A stretch of DNA of 64,000 nucleotides from Cladorrhinum sp. PSN259 (GCA_033725935.1 MU867063.1:491694-555693), one strand, 5' to 3'. Positions 1 to 10,031 are shown, numbered from the stretch's first letter. The notes: generated from the letters alone by a model not told the origin. A program made the numbers and translations.

Positions 1-418
1 CATACCTAGCTACCTTATCCTTCCCACCCTTCATATGAAGAGACAAGACGAAGATCCTTGGACCCTCGACCTTCTCCAGCCTCTTATCGCTTATCTTAGC
101 GTCCGAGGCCGCCGATTCGAAGCGGCAGCTTCCCTGTTGGTGTCCGTCGCCAAGAGAACCTTATTCCCAAGGGCCCTCGTGTCTGAGAAGGACCCCATAA
201 ATCGACATCACCGCTGGGTCCCCACGCAGTTCAACTGGCTGTTCCGAGAAATCGAGTTGCGACACCTGCTCCCGAGGCACATAGATCACGTTTCCAAGAT
301 TTTCGACGAGCCCAGTGATCATATCAGCTCCTTCCGGTGAACCTACGCCCACAAGACAGATACCCAACGCTTCAGGTGTATAGTAATCAAGCTTGGCGCA
401 AGCAAACAGGTATCAACC
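1..418 (-). other. Unresolved left-edge open frames, possible gene fragment
   Basis: The minus frame is open from about 412 down to a TAA at 161-163. The same frame then stays open from 160 to the window edge. Codon choice looks coding (hydrophobic and charged residues alternate normally), but there is no ATG at its start and no family is recognised. A plus-strand frame with an ATG (35-340, 101 codons) overlaps it, and I cannot tell which, if either, is real. If the minus frame is a gene, it is cut by the TAA or needs an intron that I cannot place, and the rest lies outside the window. Confidence 0.2.
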
Positions 419-476
419 GTTTAACTGTGGAGAGGACTGCGCCGGGGGGGAACAAGAGAGGAGGGAAAGAAAAGAG

Positions 477-1793
477 ATGTTTAGTGCTGCCGGCGGCGCC
501 AGCCGCAAGGGCAGCATTGGCAGCAGCAGCTTCGGCGATGGTAGCAGAGCTTCAGAAACGGTCGGCTCACTCCTGGCAGCCATTGCGAACGCCTTCAACG
601 ATGCGCTGCGGATTCTCATGTACGCTGACAAGCGTCATTGGGGTCCAGACGAATTCGAGCAGACACGAGCGCTGGAGGACGCACTGGAGGATGCCAAGAA
701 GGACTTTCAGGAGATGGCGCCGTTAGTACACGGGCAGTTTTACTATGAGAACGACAGGACGGGTTTGTTTTATTCTTTTTGTCTGTATGTTTGTTGTGTA
801 TCGTATTTCCAGCTGACAATCTTTCTGTTTATTCCAGCCGAATCCATTCTGGAACTACAAACACTCCTCGAAAAAGTACACGAACACCACGACAGCCTCA
901 AGAACTGGGCACGGCAGGGCGGCCCAATAAACCCAATATGGGTAAGAGATACAGCACAGCTAAAACGAGATCTGCACCTGGCTCAATGCCACGCGGCGCG
1001 GCGCATATTCGCCGCCGAGCAGGACGGACCCAGATGTTTAGGCGCATTCCAGGTCTACAGACAGCAAAAGCGCAATGAAGCAGAGCGCCTACGGCGTCAG
1101 CGCGAAAGGGAAGAGCTGCCGCCATGGCAACAGCAACACGAGCAATCAGTAGAAGATGCGGCAGCCCGAGAGAGGGGGGAATTACCAGGTGACCTGCGAC
1201 GGAGATCGAGCATGGAGGAACTAGTACCGCACTGCAACGCCGTTGGGCGGTTCCAGAGGTTAAGTGGTGACACGCAGGATGCGGCCTTTGTGTGCGATTT
1301 CTGCAATGGGTTTATTGTATGGCCGGATCTAAAGAGTATGCCCTCGGCTAGGACACCTCTACCGGCTTCCTCAGCAGCAGCGTTTACGGCGGGAGGGGGA
1401 GACGCGAAGAACAAGTCAATACCACCTCCAGAAAACAGCAAGACGATCAATAATGGGTACCCGCACTGGCAGGCGCCAGGGATAAGCGCGGAAACGGGGG
1501 AAGAAAAAGTCATAGTTTTTCCTCCGTTGGCAATAGCGAACCACATGGCTCCCGAACCGGGCGACTGGCAGGCCGGGTTGATGTGTCCTTACTGCGAGGA
1601 GGACACGTACTTGGACGAAGGGGAGGACAGCTCGGAAGTCAAGTACGTGCAGGACGAGATGGGGTTCCCGGACTTGGAGGCGTTCAGGGCGCACTTGGAG
1701 TGGTATCACACGGCCATGGCGGTGCCGCCTATATCGTCGCTGGTGACGAATGCCTTGCCGACTGCTGTGGCGGATACTTGTAGGATCATGTAA
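477..1793 (+). CDS. Conserved fungal zinc-finger-like protein, function unknown
   Basis: About 413 aa in two exons (477-762 and 838-1793). The intron 763-837 has a CTGAC branch and a TTCCAG acceptor; it is 75 nt and has no stop, so retention would keep the frame. The first ATG in frame is at 477. The N-terminus is Ser/Gly-rich and is followed by a helical, charged region. Two Cys pairs lie in the second half: a C-x2-C in the context FVCDFCNGF and a C-x2-C near GLMCPYCEED, the latter followed by H-x4-H-like spacing (AHLEWYH) near the C-terminus. This resembles a degenerate C2H2 metal-binding module. I do not recognise a named family. Nucleic-acid or protein binding is only a guess from the Cys/His pattern. 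Confidence 0.7.
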   Translation: MFSAAGGASRKGSIGSSSFGDGSRASETVGSLLAAIANAFNDALRILMYADKRHWGPDEFEQTRALEDALEDAKKDFQEMAPLVHGQFYYENDRTGLFYSFCLYVCCVSYFQLTIFLFIPAESILELQTLLEKVHEHHDSLKNWARQGGPINPIWVRDTAQLKRDLHLAQCHAARRIFAAEQDGPRCLGAFQVYRQQKRNEAERLRRQREREELPPWQQQHEQSVEDAAARERGELPGDLRRRSSMEELVPHCNAVGRFQRLSGDTQDAAFVCDFCNGFIVWPDLKSMPSARTPLPASSAAAFTAGGGDAKNKSIPPPENSKTINNGYPHWQAPGISAETGEEKVIVFPPLAIANHMAPEPGDWQAGLMCPYCEEDTYLDEGEDSSEVKYVQDEMGFPDLEAFRAHLEWYHTAMAVPPISSLVTNALPTAVADTCRIM

Positions 1794-1864
1794 TGACTGT
1801 CTTTTCTTTCAAGGAGGCCGGAGAGCATTTTCTATTTGTTTGAGGAGGGCGGTAGGCAGCCTGG

Positions 1865-1894
1865 TTTTTTTTTTTTTTTTTTTGGGGGGGGGGG
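1865..1894. repeat. T19-G11 homopolymer junction
   Basis: Nineteen T residues run directly into eleven G residues. A second tract of the same build lies about 290 bp downstream. Confidence 0.9.
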
Positions 1895-2152
1895 ACGGAT
1901 TGTCTAGAGCGGGATGCAGGCATGGTTTGAAGATTTTTATTTTCTGGCCTTTCGACATACAGCAGCAGAAGAAGAAGAACAAGAAGAACAAGAAGAACAA
2001 AGAAGGTATACTAGAAATGGCACGGAGTGAGTGTGTGAGTCGAGTGGGATAAGAAGGGATGCTCGCTCGATAGTCAACGCATAAGAAATATGGTATCATC
2101 GGGAGATGGGAGACTGGATTTAGAATTGTAACTTGGGGCCAGCTTTGAATGG

Positions 2153-2173
2153 TTTTTTTTTTTGGGGGGGGGG
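2153..2173. repeat. T11-G10 homopolymer junction
   Basis: Eleven T residues run directly into ten G residues, in the same orientation as the tract at 1865-1894. Confidence 0.9.
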
Positions 2174-2419
2174 AGGAAACCTAATGGGCCGTAACAAATG
2201 ATAATAATAACGAGCAGGCAAAAAACTACAAGAAACACGAAGCAACAACAAAAGTCCAAACAACTTCCTGGCGATGAGATATAACAGAGGAATAAACATA
2301 GAGGAAACACATGTACAAATCATTAAGCTATTATCATGACATTCTAAACCCCCAATAAACTATAACTCCCACGCTTATTCCTTTTTGTGCATGCGTGCCG
2401 ACCAATTGACCAAGACTCC

Positions 2420-3146
2420 TCAGAAAAACCTCCACCACATAAAAACCAATATAATCAATCCCAGCGCTCCAAAGGGACCATACTGCTTAAGCATCAAATC
2501 CCAATTAATCCTGACCGCCGCCTTCCTGTACTTGGCGCTGTCGTCCCTCAACCGGCTGCTCAGCTCTCCCATCCTCTCGAGACTGTCCCCGCGGTACAAC
2601 AAATCCTCAATATTCTTGGTCATGACTTTCGTCACGTCCCTTAGCTCGTCATTCAGCTTGTCTAGGTTCTGCGTCGCGCGCGAGTCGCTGTACGTCTGCT
2701 TCGTGCGCGAGATGAAGGTGTCAAACTCCATAAAGGCGTAAGGCCGCAGCACGGGGGACAGGAGCTGCTGCTGCGGGTACGTCGTCGAGAACTCGGTCGC
2801 AATGTCGGACAGGTAGGTGAAGGCGAGCTTGCGCGGGTACGCGCGCTCCGTGATTGCAAAGTAGACGATGTCGTTTGAGATTACGTAGTGCAGGGTGAAC
2901 TGCGTGCCGGACTCGATCGACGCCTGCGGTTCCGAATTTCGCGAGAGGCGCCGGAGGATCAGCTTGACTTGGGATTTTACTTCTGAGAGGGCTGTTTCGG
3001 TTGCGCTGTCGTCGACTGAGGCGCAGAGCATTAGGCCTAAGTTGGAGAGAGGGGGAGTTAGTATATGAGGAGAGCGAAGGTGGGGGGTGGAGAAGTTGGG
3101 AGGAAGATGTACCGTCTAGCCTTGCGATTTGTGTTGAGCGAATCAT
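2420..3146 (-). CDS. SEC22: Vesicle R-SNARE Sec22
   Basis: Longin-domain R-SNARE that acts in ER-Golgi anterograde and retrograde vesicle fusion. Exon 1 is 3146-3113 and exon 2 is 3036-2420; the intron 3112-3037 begins GTACAT and ends TTAG. Joining them gives an N-terminus (MIRSTQIARLDGL-) that aligns with yeast Sec22 from its first residue. The Longin fold covers about residues 1-125. The SNARE coiled coil contains the signature KNIEDLLYRGDSLERM, and a C-terminal tail anchor ends in WWRFF. The total is about 216 aa, the usual family length. The SNARE signature and tail anchor make this identification firm. Confidence 0.96.
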
Positions 3147-3920
3147 TTTTGGGATATGTGTTTTTGAGGTCTGTGATAATAGAGGAAGCTGTGGAAGCTT
3201 TGGGAGCTTATGGGAGCTTTGGGAGCTACTATGGTTGAGAGCTCAAGGACACCGAGGCGTCAGCGCTCCAGTTACGTGGCTTTTTGGTTCGGAGACAGTG
3301 ACGTCGTCGTTGTCACTGTGGTTTGAGGAGATAATTGAAATCAAATGATGTGGAATGGCCAGCTGTTGGCTAGGCAGAAGCAAATGCTATGTATGATGCT
3401 TCGCAAGAACTATGAAAGCGCAATCCCTGTTCACGGAGAATTGATGATGATGCAAATGTCCTGTTCTTTGGGTGGTTTTAGTGCATATTCCAAGTCTCCA
3501 AAGGGAAAGGGGCGCTGTCGATTGGCGGCAAGGCTGTCCAATCACAGAGCCCCTGGTCGTTATAGTTTGCAGGTTCTCATCCCAACAGCTCCCCCCGTCT
3601 TGGAGCATATGCAAATCCCGGTCAGCAGGTACGACTTCTGCAGCCTTGTAATACCGCAGGAGAGGAAAGAACATGTCGCTTCCTTCTCTTGCTTTCACAT
3701 TGACCAAAATTGATCGTCCGCTTTCTCTCAGTTTCCCGTGTTCCTTGTTTTCCTTGGACTTCGGTTGAACCTCTAGGTACCGTCACAAACATTTGCTCAG
3801 AATCCTGTCATTCACATCCAATATTCATCTCATCATCAAATCATCCGTATCCCTGCCATGTCATTCCACTCTTATCAAATCAAAGTATCCGACAAACAAC
3901 TGACTAGATAGTGACTCTGA
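3147..3920. other. Intergenic, upstream of SEC22 and the Asx-domain locus
   Basis: Contains four close copies of a GGGAGCT-type motif (about 3190-3232) and a perfect 8-bp inverted repeat, ACAGTGAC / GTCACTGT, at 3295-3302 and 3312-3319. The first arm overlaps a TGACGTC element that resembles a CRE/ATF site. The ORFs here are short and show no family features. An upstream exon of the Asx-domain locus may lie in the last 150 bp, since a CTGAT plus GTCAG acceptor occurs just before 3932. Confidence 0.5.
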
Positions 3921-6122
3921 TCCGCCCGTCAGCCCCAGGACTGCACTTCCCCCAAGGACCCTGAACCACCTGCGGTGGCAACGGCATCATCCAACAACTC
4001 ACTTCAACCTGCAACGCCCATTGGCAACATCTCTGGAGTCCCAAGCAACTTACGTCCAACAACGTCGCGCGGAGTACCCCGTACAGTCAGGTACGCACCT
4101 TTGACAGACTCATCAGACAGCTCTGGCCTCAGTCTCGAACCGGTACATAGCATGGGCTGGGAACTCTCTGTGTCAGTTTCTGGTTATCCAGAGTCTCCTC
4201 TGGCTCCCAAATCTACGGGACGCTTTCCATCCGGTTCTCCAAAACCAGACCGGGTCTCATCAGAAGACTCGCCCACTGCTAGCAACATGAATGTGAACTC
4301 TGAGGAGATCCCGGTAACTATTGCGGTCGGCAGGACTGATGATGCAGATTCATTCAGGTCAACGCCTCCAGGACCCAAAGGATTGGGTGTCTCTACCGAG
4401 GGCACGGGATCTGTCATGACTGCTGGCCAAGATAATAAGAGCCGTCCCCCATCTCGCAGCAGCAGCAGCGGGCTATCAGACCCCCCTCCCTCTAATAAGG
4501 AAGAGGTTGTAAAATCAGCACCACTGCCTAAGAAAGGAAAAGTAGTTCCCTCTGTGTCTAAACGGAAAAAGAGGTGGACAGGACCCTTTGTCTGGGCTGA
4601 CAGCAAATCCCCGCTAAAGAAGCCTGAATTTTTGAGGGTATGCCCGACTTCCAAGCGTACGTCGTGAGAAAAGCTAATTCTTGCTTTAGAAAATGCTTTT
4701 GAACCCTCGTGCCTGGGAAATCCTGACACCGGAGGCCAAGAAGCGCATCCTGGAGAAACTTCCAAATAACAAACACATCATGGACCTAGACACAGATGAT
4801 GCTCGCCCGAACGCCACCACTCTACGTAATGACAACAATTTCAGCCACGATTGCGCAAGATACATTGAGAAGCTCGAGTGGGGCCATCACGACCCAGAGT
4901 GGCTTCGGCAAGCATGGATCGCTCATAAGAAGCACATTCGTGGCGATTTCGACAAGTTTCAGGAAGAAAAATTCAAGGAAGAATGGGACACCGAGTTGCC
5001 CACAGAGAACCAGCCAGCGGAGGGGTCTATACAGAGTACTGAAGGTGCCCAGGATTCCGAAGCACAAGATTAGCCATCTGACTCTCGAGACAACTTTGAG
5101 TTTTAGGAATTATCTGAGGATGACTATGAGGATGTTTGGGACACGGGTTATACCTCAGAGTCTGAGAATATGCCGCCATTAGCTTCAGGGAAGAAGAAGC
5201 TTGAAAACCAGAGGGAAATTCTGAAACTTGTACATGATAAAACGCTTGACCGAGAAAGGCTGCAGAAATCAGTATATGCAGAAAATACCTGGCAAGCATG
5301 TTCAGTCAGAGGAGAAAATGGGAAGGATTGCATGTCTAGCAGAGAAAGTGGTGAGGAGGATGGCAATTCTCTGAATACGCAGTCAAGCACAGAAAGCCCC
5401 ACCATCCCACTATCTGGGCCTCATGCTCACCCTTCAACTCGTGATATTCCGTCCCAACCTTTCCTGCTGCTTTCCAGGAAGAGTAAGAATCTCTTTAAGT
5501 CCAATGAATCAGGCTTCTACACGGAAAGAAAAAGTGCTTCTGAGGTTATTTTCTTCTCTTCCTTCTGGAAGAGAGTATCTCTTCATATTTTGCTCCATTA
5601 GGAGAGGGGTCCAGGAGGTTCTCTTTGGAAGGACAGGATGATGATGAAAAAACCAAAAAAACGTCTGTTAAGAGGCAAATATGGCACACATACCAGGAGC
5701 TGAAAACAAGGGGCGAAAGCAAGAAAACGTATGTGCGCCTCAGGGTAGTGATTCCCAGCGAGATGAGCACGACAGCCCAAACGGATACAAAAGCTCAGTC
5801 AGTTGCCGAGATACAGACTGCTACCGGGACCGAGCAATCAAGTACAGAAATCGGCTCTAAAATATTGAGATTCAATCCGATACTGACACCTCTCGGCCAG
5901 CCACTCGCCCTGAGCAGGCGACTATGGGGGCACGACAAAGAGACGAGAATAGCTAGGGCAAAGACAATAACGGGCGGTCAGTCGATCGAGAGAAAATCCA
6001 AGGTCAGGCATAAGAATAAGAAGAAAGGGAAGAAGGTGGGCTGGCACCTATCTATTTTATAGGCAGATTAATTACATCAACCTGGGTTTAGATATAACCA
6101 GCTTCCAGCAAAAGTTGAGAAC

Positions 6123-6163
<41 letters not shown>

Positions 6164-6468
6164 CTGATGAAAAGTATCTAATTTCCCTCTCCCCCGCCTC
6201 GGCCAGCCTGGAGTACATAAGAAAAGTAGATAAAGATTTTCTATTCAACTGGCGGTGCTGCTTAGAGGGAAAAAAAATTATATATACCGAAAATCATCAG
6301 ACTTTGTCAACACAGTTCGTTTGGACCACCAGGAGGATAAAGAGAAAGAGGAATATATGGCATATCTTAAATGTCTTGATTATGATGAACTACCCTATTG
6401 GTTTTTTTGCATTTCAAGTCATTTCTCTCTATCCCCCAGACTTAAGCACGGGTATCAAATACCAATAA
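3921..6468 (+). pseudogene. Decayed Asx-homology (ASXH/DEUBAD-like) domain gene
   Basis: An open frame runs 3921-4637 (Ser/Pro-rich, ending in a Lys-rich stretch) and is joined by a clean 52-nt intron (4638-4689, GTATGC to TTTAG) to an exon from 4690. The exon encodes an ASX homology domain: it starts LLNPRAWEILTPEAKK, passes LRNDNNFSHDCARY and ends HDPEWLRQAW plus an acidic/basic tail. In animals this domain belongs to ASXL regulators of BAP1/PR-DUB; fungal members are poorly characterised. The frame is then broken by TAG at 5071-5073 and again at 5104-5106, yet the same frame stays coding-like to 5601. It shifts near 5540-5600 into another frame (to 6062) and again to a frame carrying 13 Asp codons. 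No in-frame ATG precedes the first frame before the stop at 3918. I therefore call it a pseudogene; missing introns or stop readthrough are weaker alternatives. Confidence 0.65.
6124..6162 (+). repeat. (GAT)13 microsatellite
   Basis: Thirteen GAT units that read as an Asp run in one frame of the decayed Asx-domain locus. Such tracts are prone to slippage and may be connected with the frame changes around it. Confidence 0.9.
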
Positions 6469-6637
6469 AACTAACAAAAACACAACGAAAGAAAACAAGA
6501 AAGGGATTTCGGTATGTAAAAAGAATCCCTAACAACCACTCCTTCACTTTTCCTCCAAGTCCCAGGCTGGCCAGATAAAAACAGCACCTAATTTGGTCAT
6601 TCCAATATACCCCTATAGCCCCCAAAAAACAATTCTT

Positions 6638-7618
6638 CTACCTCGGAGGACTCAACGGCCTGTTGAATCCTCCAACCCGGTTCATGTACTGCCTGTACTC
6701 TGTCTTCTTCTCCTTCTTGACCGTCCCGACGTTGTTGCCCAGCACCTTCTTGTTCTTTGTCGTGCCGAACCCGCCAAAACCCATCATGGCGGCCATCTGG
6801 TCCAGTCCGTCGTCTTCCACTACGACATCCTCCTCTTCGTCTTCGTCCATTGGGTCGTCGTCAAACCGGCCTCTTGAGTGGTGATTAAGCTCGTCATCCA
6901 TGTCCTCATCGCCTCCTCTGGAGACTGGCCGGGATTCTCCTACTACTGCGTCGTTGCCCGTCTTGACCTTGAACGATACCGGGGGTGCCGCTGGTGCGGT
7001 GGTGGATGGTTTTACCCGCGTAGGAAGGAGGGTGTTTGGTTGATGGTCGCCACCGCTGTTGCTGCCAATTGGGTGATCGAATCCTCGATTGGGGCTTTCG
7101 GATCTGCGGGGGGAGATTGTGGTACGGGGGATTGGGAGTGGTTTATCAACTGGCGGGGTGTTAGAGGTGCTGTCGCTGCTGCTGCGGTAACGTAGGATAG
7201 AGGGACGAAAAGACTTACCACTGCCCTTTTCTAACCGCCCGACGGTGTCTTCTCCTTTTTGTGTTGGGGGGTTCTGTCCTGCAATTTTGCCTTCCTCCCG
7301 CCGATGTGGCTTTCTGTCCCTATCTCTGTCGCGGTATCGGTCATCGCGTTTGTTATCCCGCCCAGGAGAGCGTGAACGCCTGCGATCCCGATTGTCTCTA
7401 TCTCTGGAGCGGGAGCGGTATCGTCTGTGGTCTCTGTCTCGGTCTCTATCCCTATCTCTGTCCCTGTCTCTACCGTTGTCGCGACTTCGGTCGTGGTGTC
7501 TGTCCTTGTCGTCATCGCGCACCTTTCGCTTGTCGTGGTCGCGACGCCGGTCTCGGTCGTCGTAATGTGACCTGTTGCCTCCACGACGGGACGAATTACC
7601 GCCTCTCCTATCGGCCAT
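6638..7618 (-). CDS. SNRNP27: U4/U6.U5 tri-snRNP 27 kDa protein
   Basis: Spliceosomal tri-snRNP component, nuclear. The N-terminal half is an Arg/Asp/Ser-rich RS-like domain with long RD repeats. The C-terminal about 50 residues carry the family signature: MMGFGGFGTTK, then KKTEYRQYMNRVGGFNRPL. An internal GTAAGT (7218), a CTAAC branch and a CCAG acceptor (ending 7150) define a 69-nt intron without stops. Splicing gives exons 7618-7219 and 7149-6638 (about 303 aa), whereas the unspliced frame is 326 aa. It is divergent from ELP5 across about 600 bp. The C-terminal signature makes the identity strong; use of the intron is inferred from its consensus sites. Confidence 0.92.
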   Translation of the reverse strand: MADRRGGNSSRRGGNRSHYDDRDRRRDHDKRKVRDDDKDRHHDRSRDNGRDRDRDRDRDRDRDHRRYRSRSRDRDNRDRRRSRSPGRDNKRDDRYRDRDRDRKPHRREEGKIAGQNPPTQKGEDTVGRLEKGSGKSFRPSILRYRSSSDSTSNTPPVDKPLPIPRTTISPRRSESPNRGFDHPIGSNSGGDHQPNTLLPTRVKPSTTAPAAPPVSFKVKTGNDAVVGESRPVSRGGDEDMDDELNHHSRGRFDDDPMDEDEEEDVVVEDDGLDQMAAMMGFGGFGTTKNKKVLGNNVGTVKKEKKTEYRQYMNRVGGFNRPLSPPR

Positions 7619-7888
7619 GACAGTTCAATGTGTAGCTGGCTGAGTGATTGGTCCCAGTGAGCTGGTAAAAGAAAGAATAGTTCTGGCAGGGCCCGGTGTT
7701 TTGTTTGGGTTGGAGATGTGAAGTGACGCCGATAGCCCGAGAACCGTGCTGGGAATTTCTAGGCCGCTGAGAGATGCGGCTGAGATAAGGCGGGAAATGT
7801 TGCGTTCAGCGGATCAAACACCCTGGAATACGCTAAACCTTAGCAAGCGTTCAGGTGGTTATTTGGAAAGGAACTGTCAGAAACAACA

Positions 7889-7904
7889 GGGTTAGGGTTA
7901 ACCC
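7889..7904. promoter_or_regulatory. TTAGGGTTA (Tbf1-like) box in a divergent promoter
   Basis: GGGTTAGGGTTAACCC lies midway in the 7619-8234 interval between SNRNP27 and ELP5. Two overlapping telomere-type units are followed by a partial inverted copy. Telomere-repeat binding factors of the Tbf1 type recognise TTAGGGTTA in fungal housekeeping promoters; binding here is inferred. The rest of the interval shows pyrimidine-rich stretches and no gene. Confidence 0.45.
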
Positions 7905-8234
7905 AGCGTGGCTCAATGGAGTAGAAGAATTCCGCTACAGCATTTGTGTTGAGGATGAATTATTGTAATTGCTGTAGAAGTACTTGAGGAGAAATATTCC
8001 AGTTTGATGGCTTGATTTTGAGATACTGTAAGCCGTGGTTGACAAAATTTAGAGTTTGACTTTGGGCACTATCCATTTCCTCCACACTTTCACTGTCACA
8101 TTGGCTTCACTTTCAACCTCACATTTTCGTCGGTGAGATTTCACAATCTCGGGTTCAAAAGATATATAAGAAATTTCATATCCTGGCAAAAAAAGAAGAG
8201 AGAAAAAAAGAAGAGAGAAAAAAAGAAAGAAATC

Positions 8235-9355
8235 ATGGCACCCTCAGCACAAGCTCATCACAGATCCCACAGTCTTTTGCTGCTGCAAAAACTGCTCAAT
8301 CTAAGAGACACAGCCAGTCCCCTTACTTTCATCCTTGACACCCTCGAACAAAGCGCAGCCCCTCTGACGCAAGAGTTCATCACCAGAGCCAAGGTAAGTT
8401 TCAAGCTCAATCACTTTTCACATCATCAAGTTCAAATGCTAACATTGTCTCACAGATCAGCAAAGCAAAAATCATCCTCGTCTCCCTCGCCACAGTCAAG
8501 AAGCCCACCAACGTTGACATCTTCATCAAAGGCCGGGGCAAATGCCTTCGAGACCTTGCAATCGAGATAGCATCACATGTCGTTCCCCCTCCTGCTACAG
8601 GCCCAAGCACCAGCACCACAGCCGGCAACCCACCGCCTCCTATTCAGAAAAACTTGATCCTCATCGACACACTCAACCCCCTCCTCTCAACCCCTCACCT
8701 GCTCCCAGAATTCTTCTCGTCCATCATTTACCCCTTAACCACCTCCCTCATAGCCGTCTACCACACCGATGTTCCTTGCCCTTCCTCACTCTCCACGTCC
8801 CCATACTCACCATCGCCCTTGACTCTCTTAACACACATCGCAACCGCCATCCTTCGCGTTTCAAGCTTGCACCACGCAGCAGAAACCAAACGCGCCCACG
8901 ACAGGAGTCAAGTAGCCCCTGAATGGGGTCTCCACGAAGAAAGAGAAGGAGTCCTCGTGGGACTGCGATCTCCCACTAATCACCAACTAAAAGGAGGAAT
9001 AGTGGTCGACATGGAACTACGCAGAAAGAGTGGGCGAGTGGTTGTAGAGAAGTTTATTCTCACTCCTCCTCCAACACAACAACAAGGACATCAACAACTG
9101 GGGACGATGATGTTATTGAGCGATCATCCCATCTTTTCCACTTCTACAGAAGAGAACGGCAGCGACCAAGACAAGCAGCAAGAAATGGAAGCATCATTCA
9201 ATCTAGGTCTCACCGAAAAGCAAAGAAGGGACAGGGACGGGGTGGTGTTGCCCTATTTCGATGCTCAGACAGATGTTGGAGGGGGTGAAGGGGGCAGGAT
9301 CCTGTATGACATTGGGAGCGAGGATGATTTCGATGAGGAGGAAGATGAGATTTGA
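8235..9355 (+). CDS. ELP5: Elongator complex subunit Elp5
   Basis: RecA-like subunit of the Elp456 ring of Elongator, which supports modification of wobble uridines in tRNA. Exons are 8235-8393 and 8456-9355; the 62-nt intron (GTAAGT, CTAAC, CACAG) is phase 0. The protein is about 352 aa. The N-terminus matches Elp5/Iki1 in order (LLLLQKLLNL, then SPLTFILDTLEQSA), with NLILIDTLN as the central strand. The C-terminal block is diagnostic: SFNLGLTEKQRRDRDGVVLP, then GGRILYDIGSEDDFDEEEDE, matching the yeast C-terminus. The ATG at 8235 is chosen because the upstream in-frame codons encode a Lys/Arg run from an A-rich leader. Confidence 0.9.
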
Positions 9356-9599
9356 GTATCTTTTTTAAATTTGACGAGAAAAGAAACAAAACGCAATACA
9401 AAAATAACATTAAATTTTATTCACATCCTGCTTATGTTTCAAGCCAGAGAGTGCTCTTTGCGCTTTCATGATATCGATAAAAAAGGATGTTGGTTTTTCA
9501 CAACGACGCTACATGGCATGTATGCACATTGAATACGCTTATTCGTCTCTCTCTAACGCTCTGCTGCATATTTTATAGATTCCAACACAGTAAACTAAA

Positions 9600-9990
9600 A
9601 TATTCCACCCTCACCTTTTTACTCAAACTTGATCAGCTATAGATATCGGTTTTTTTCCCTCCAACCAATAAAATTTCACATATTTCTATCACCACCTATG
9701 TATGTACCCATCTTGCTTCTTCCCTCTATAATATAAAAGCCCAGTCAATGAGTCCCATCTAAATAAACATCAAAACATTCCACCCGTTAGATAAGTGACT
9801 TAGTTTACTCAACTTTATCACCACATACACATAATCTTTTTTTTTTTTTGTCCCATTAATTACTGTAAGCCTCTATCACCCATCTACCACCACTTCTTCT
9901 TCTTGCTCCTATAATATAAAGTCACACATACATACTCCATCTAAATAAGCTTCAAATGTTTCACCATTACTATTTACCTCAACTTTTATA
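9600..9990. repeat. Degenerate tandem duplication, period about 182-187 nt
   Basis: Landmarks recur in the same order: ATTCCACCC (9601-, 9778-), TACTCAA (9620, 9806), TCTATCACC (9685, 9872), TATAATATAAA (9727, 9910) and CCATCTAAATAA (9755, 9937). A partial third copy seems to start near 9975. The copies are AT-rich, clearly diverged and contain no coding frame. The block looks like an old local duplication of AT-rich DNA rather than a mobile element, since no terminal inverted repeats or ORF are seen. Confidence 0.6.
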
Positions 9991-10031
9991 AAACCCATCA
10001 CCATCGTCCTTTTATTTAGTGTTTTTCTTCT

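Larger units (their letters stand above)
1794..2419. other. Convergent intergenic region, two T-run/G-run tracts
   Basis: This is the 3' flank of the zinc-finger-like gene and of SEC22, which converge here. It is AT-rich, with an AAG-rich purine stretch (about 1965-2005). The only other structure is the two homopolymer junctions listed separately. No gene seen. Confidence 0.6.

Noticed and set aside
1097..1546. 149-codon minus-strand ORF
   Set aside because: Antisense to the zinc-finger-like gene at 477-1793; no family features.
5036..5106. Intron that would remove both TAG codons of the ASXH frame (acceptor TTTTAG at 5106)
   Set aside because: The GT donors I checked upstream (4995, 5025, 5036, 5045) all have the wrong phase and run quickly into stops or non-coding frames.
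7889..7904. Subtelomeric location suggested by TTAGGG units
   Set aside because: Only two units, surrounded by conserved housekeeping genes, so not a chromosome end.
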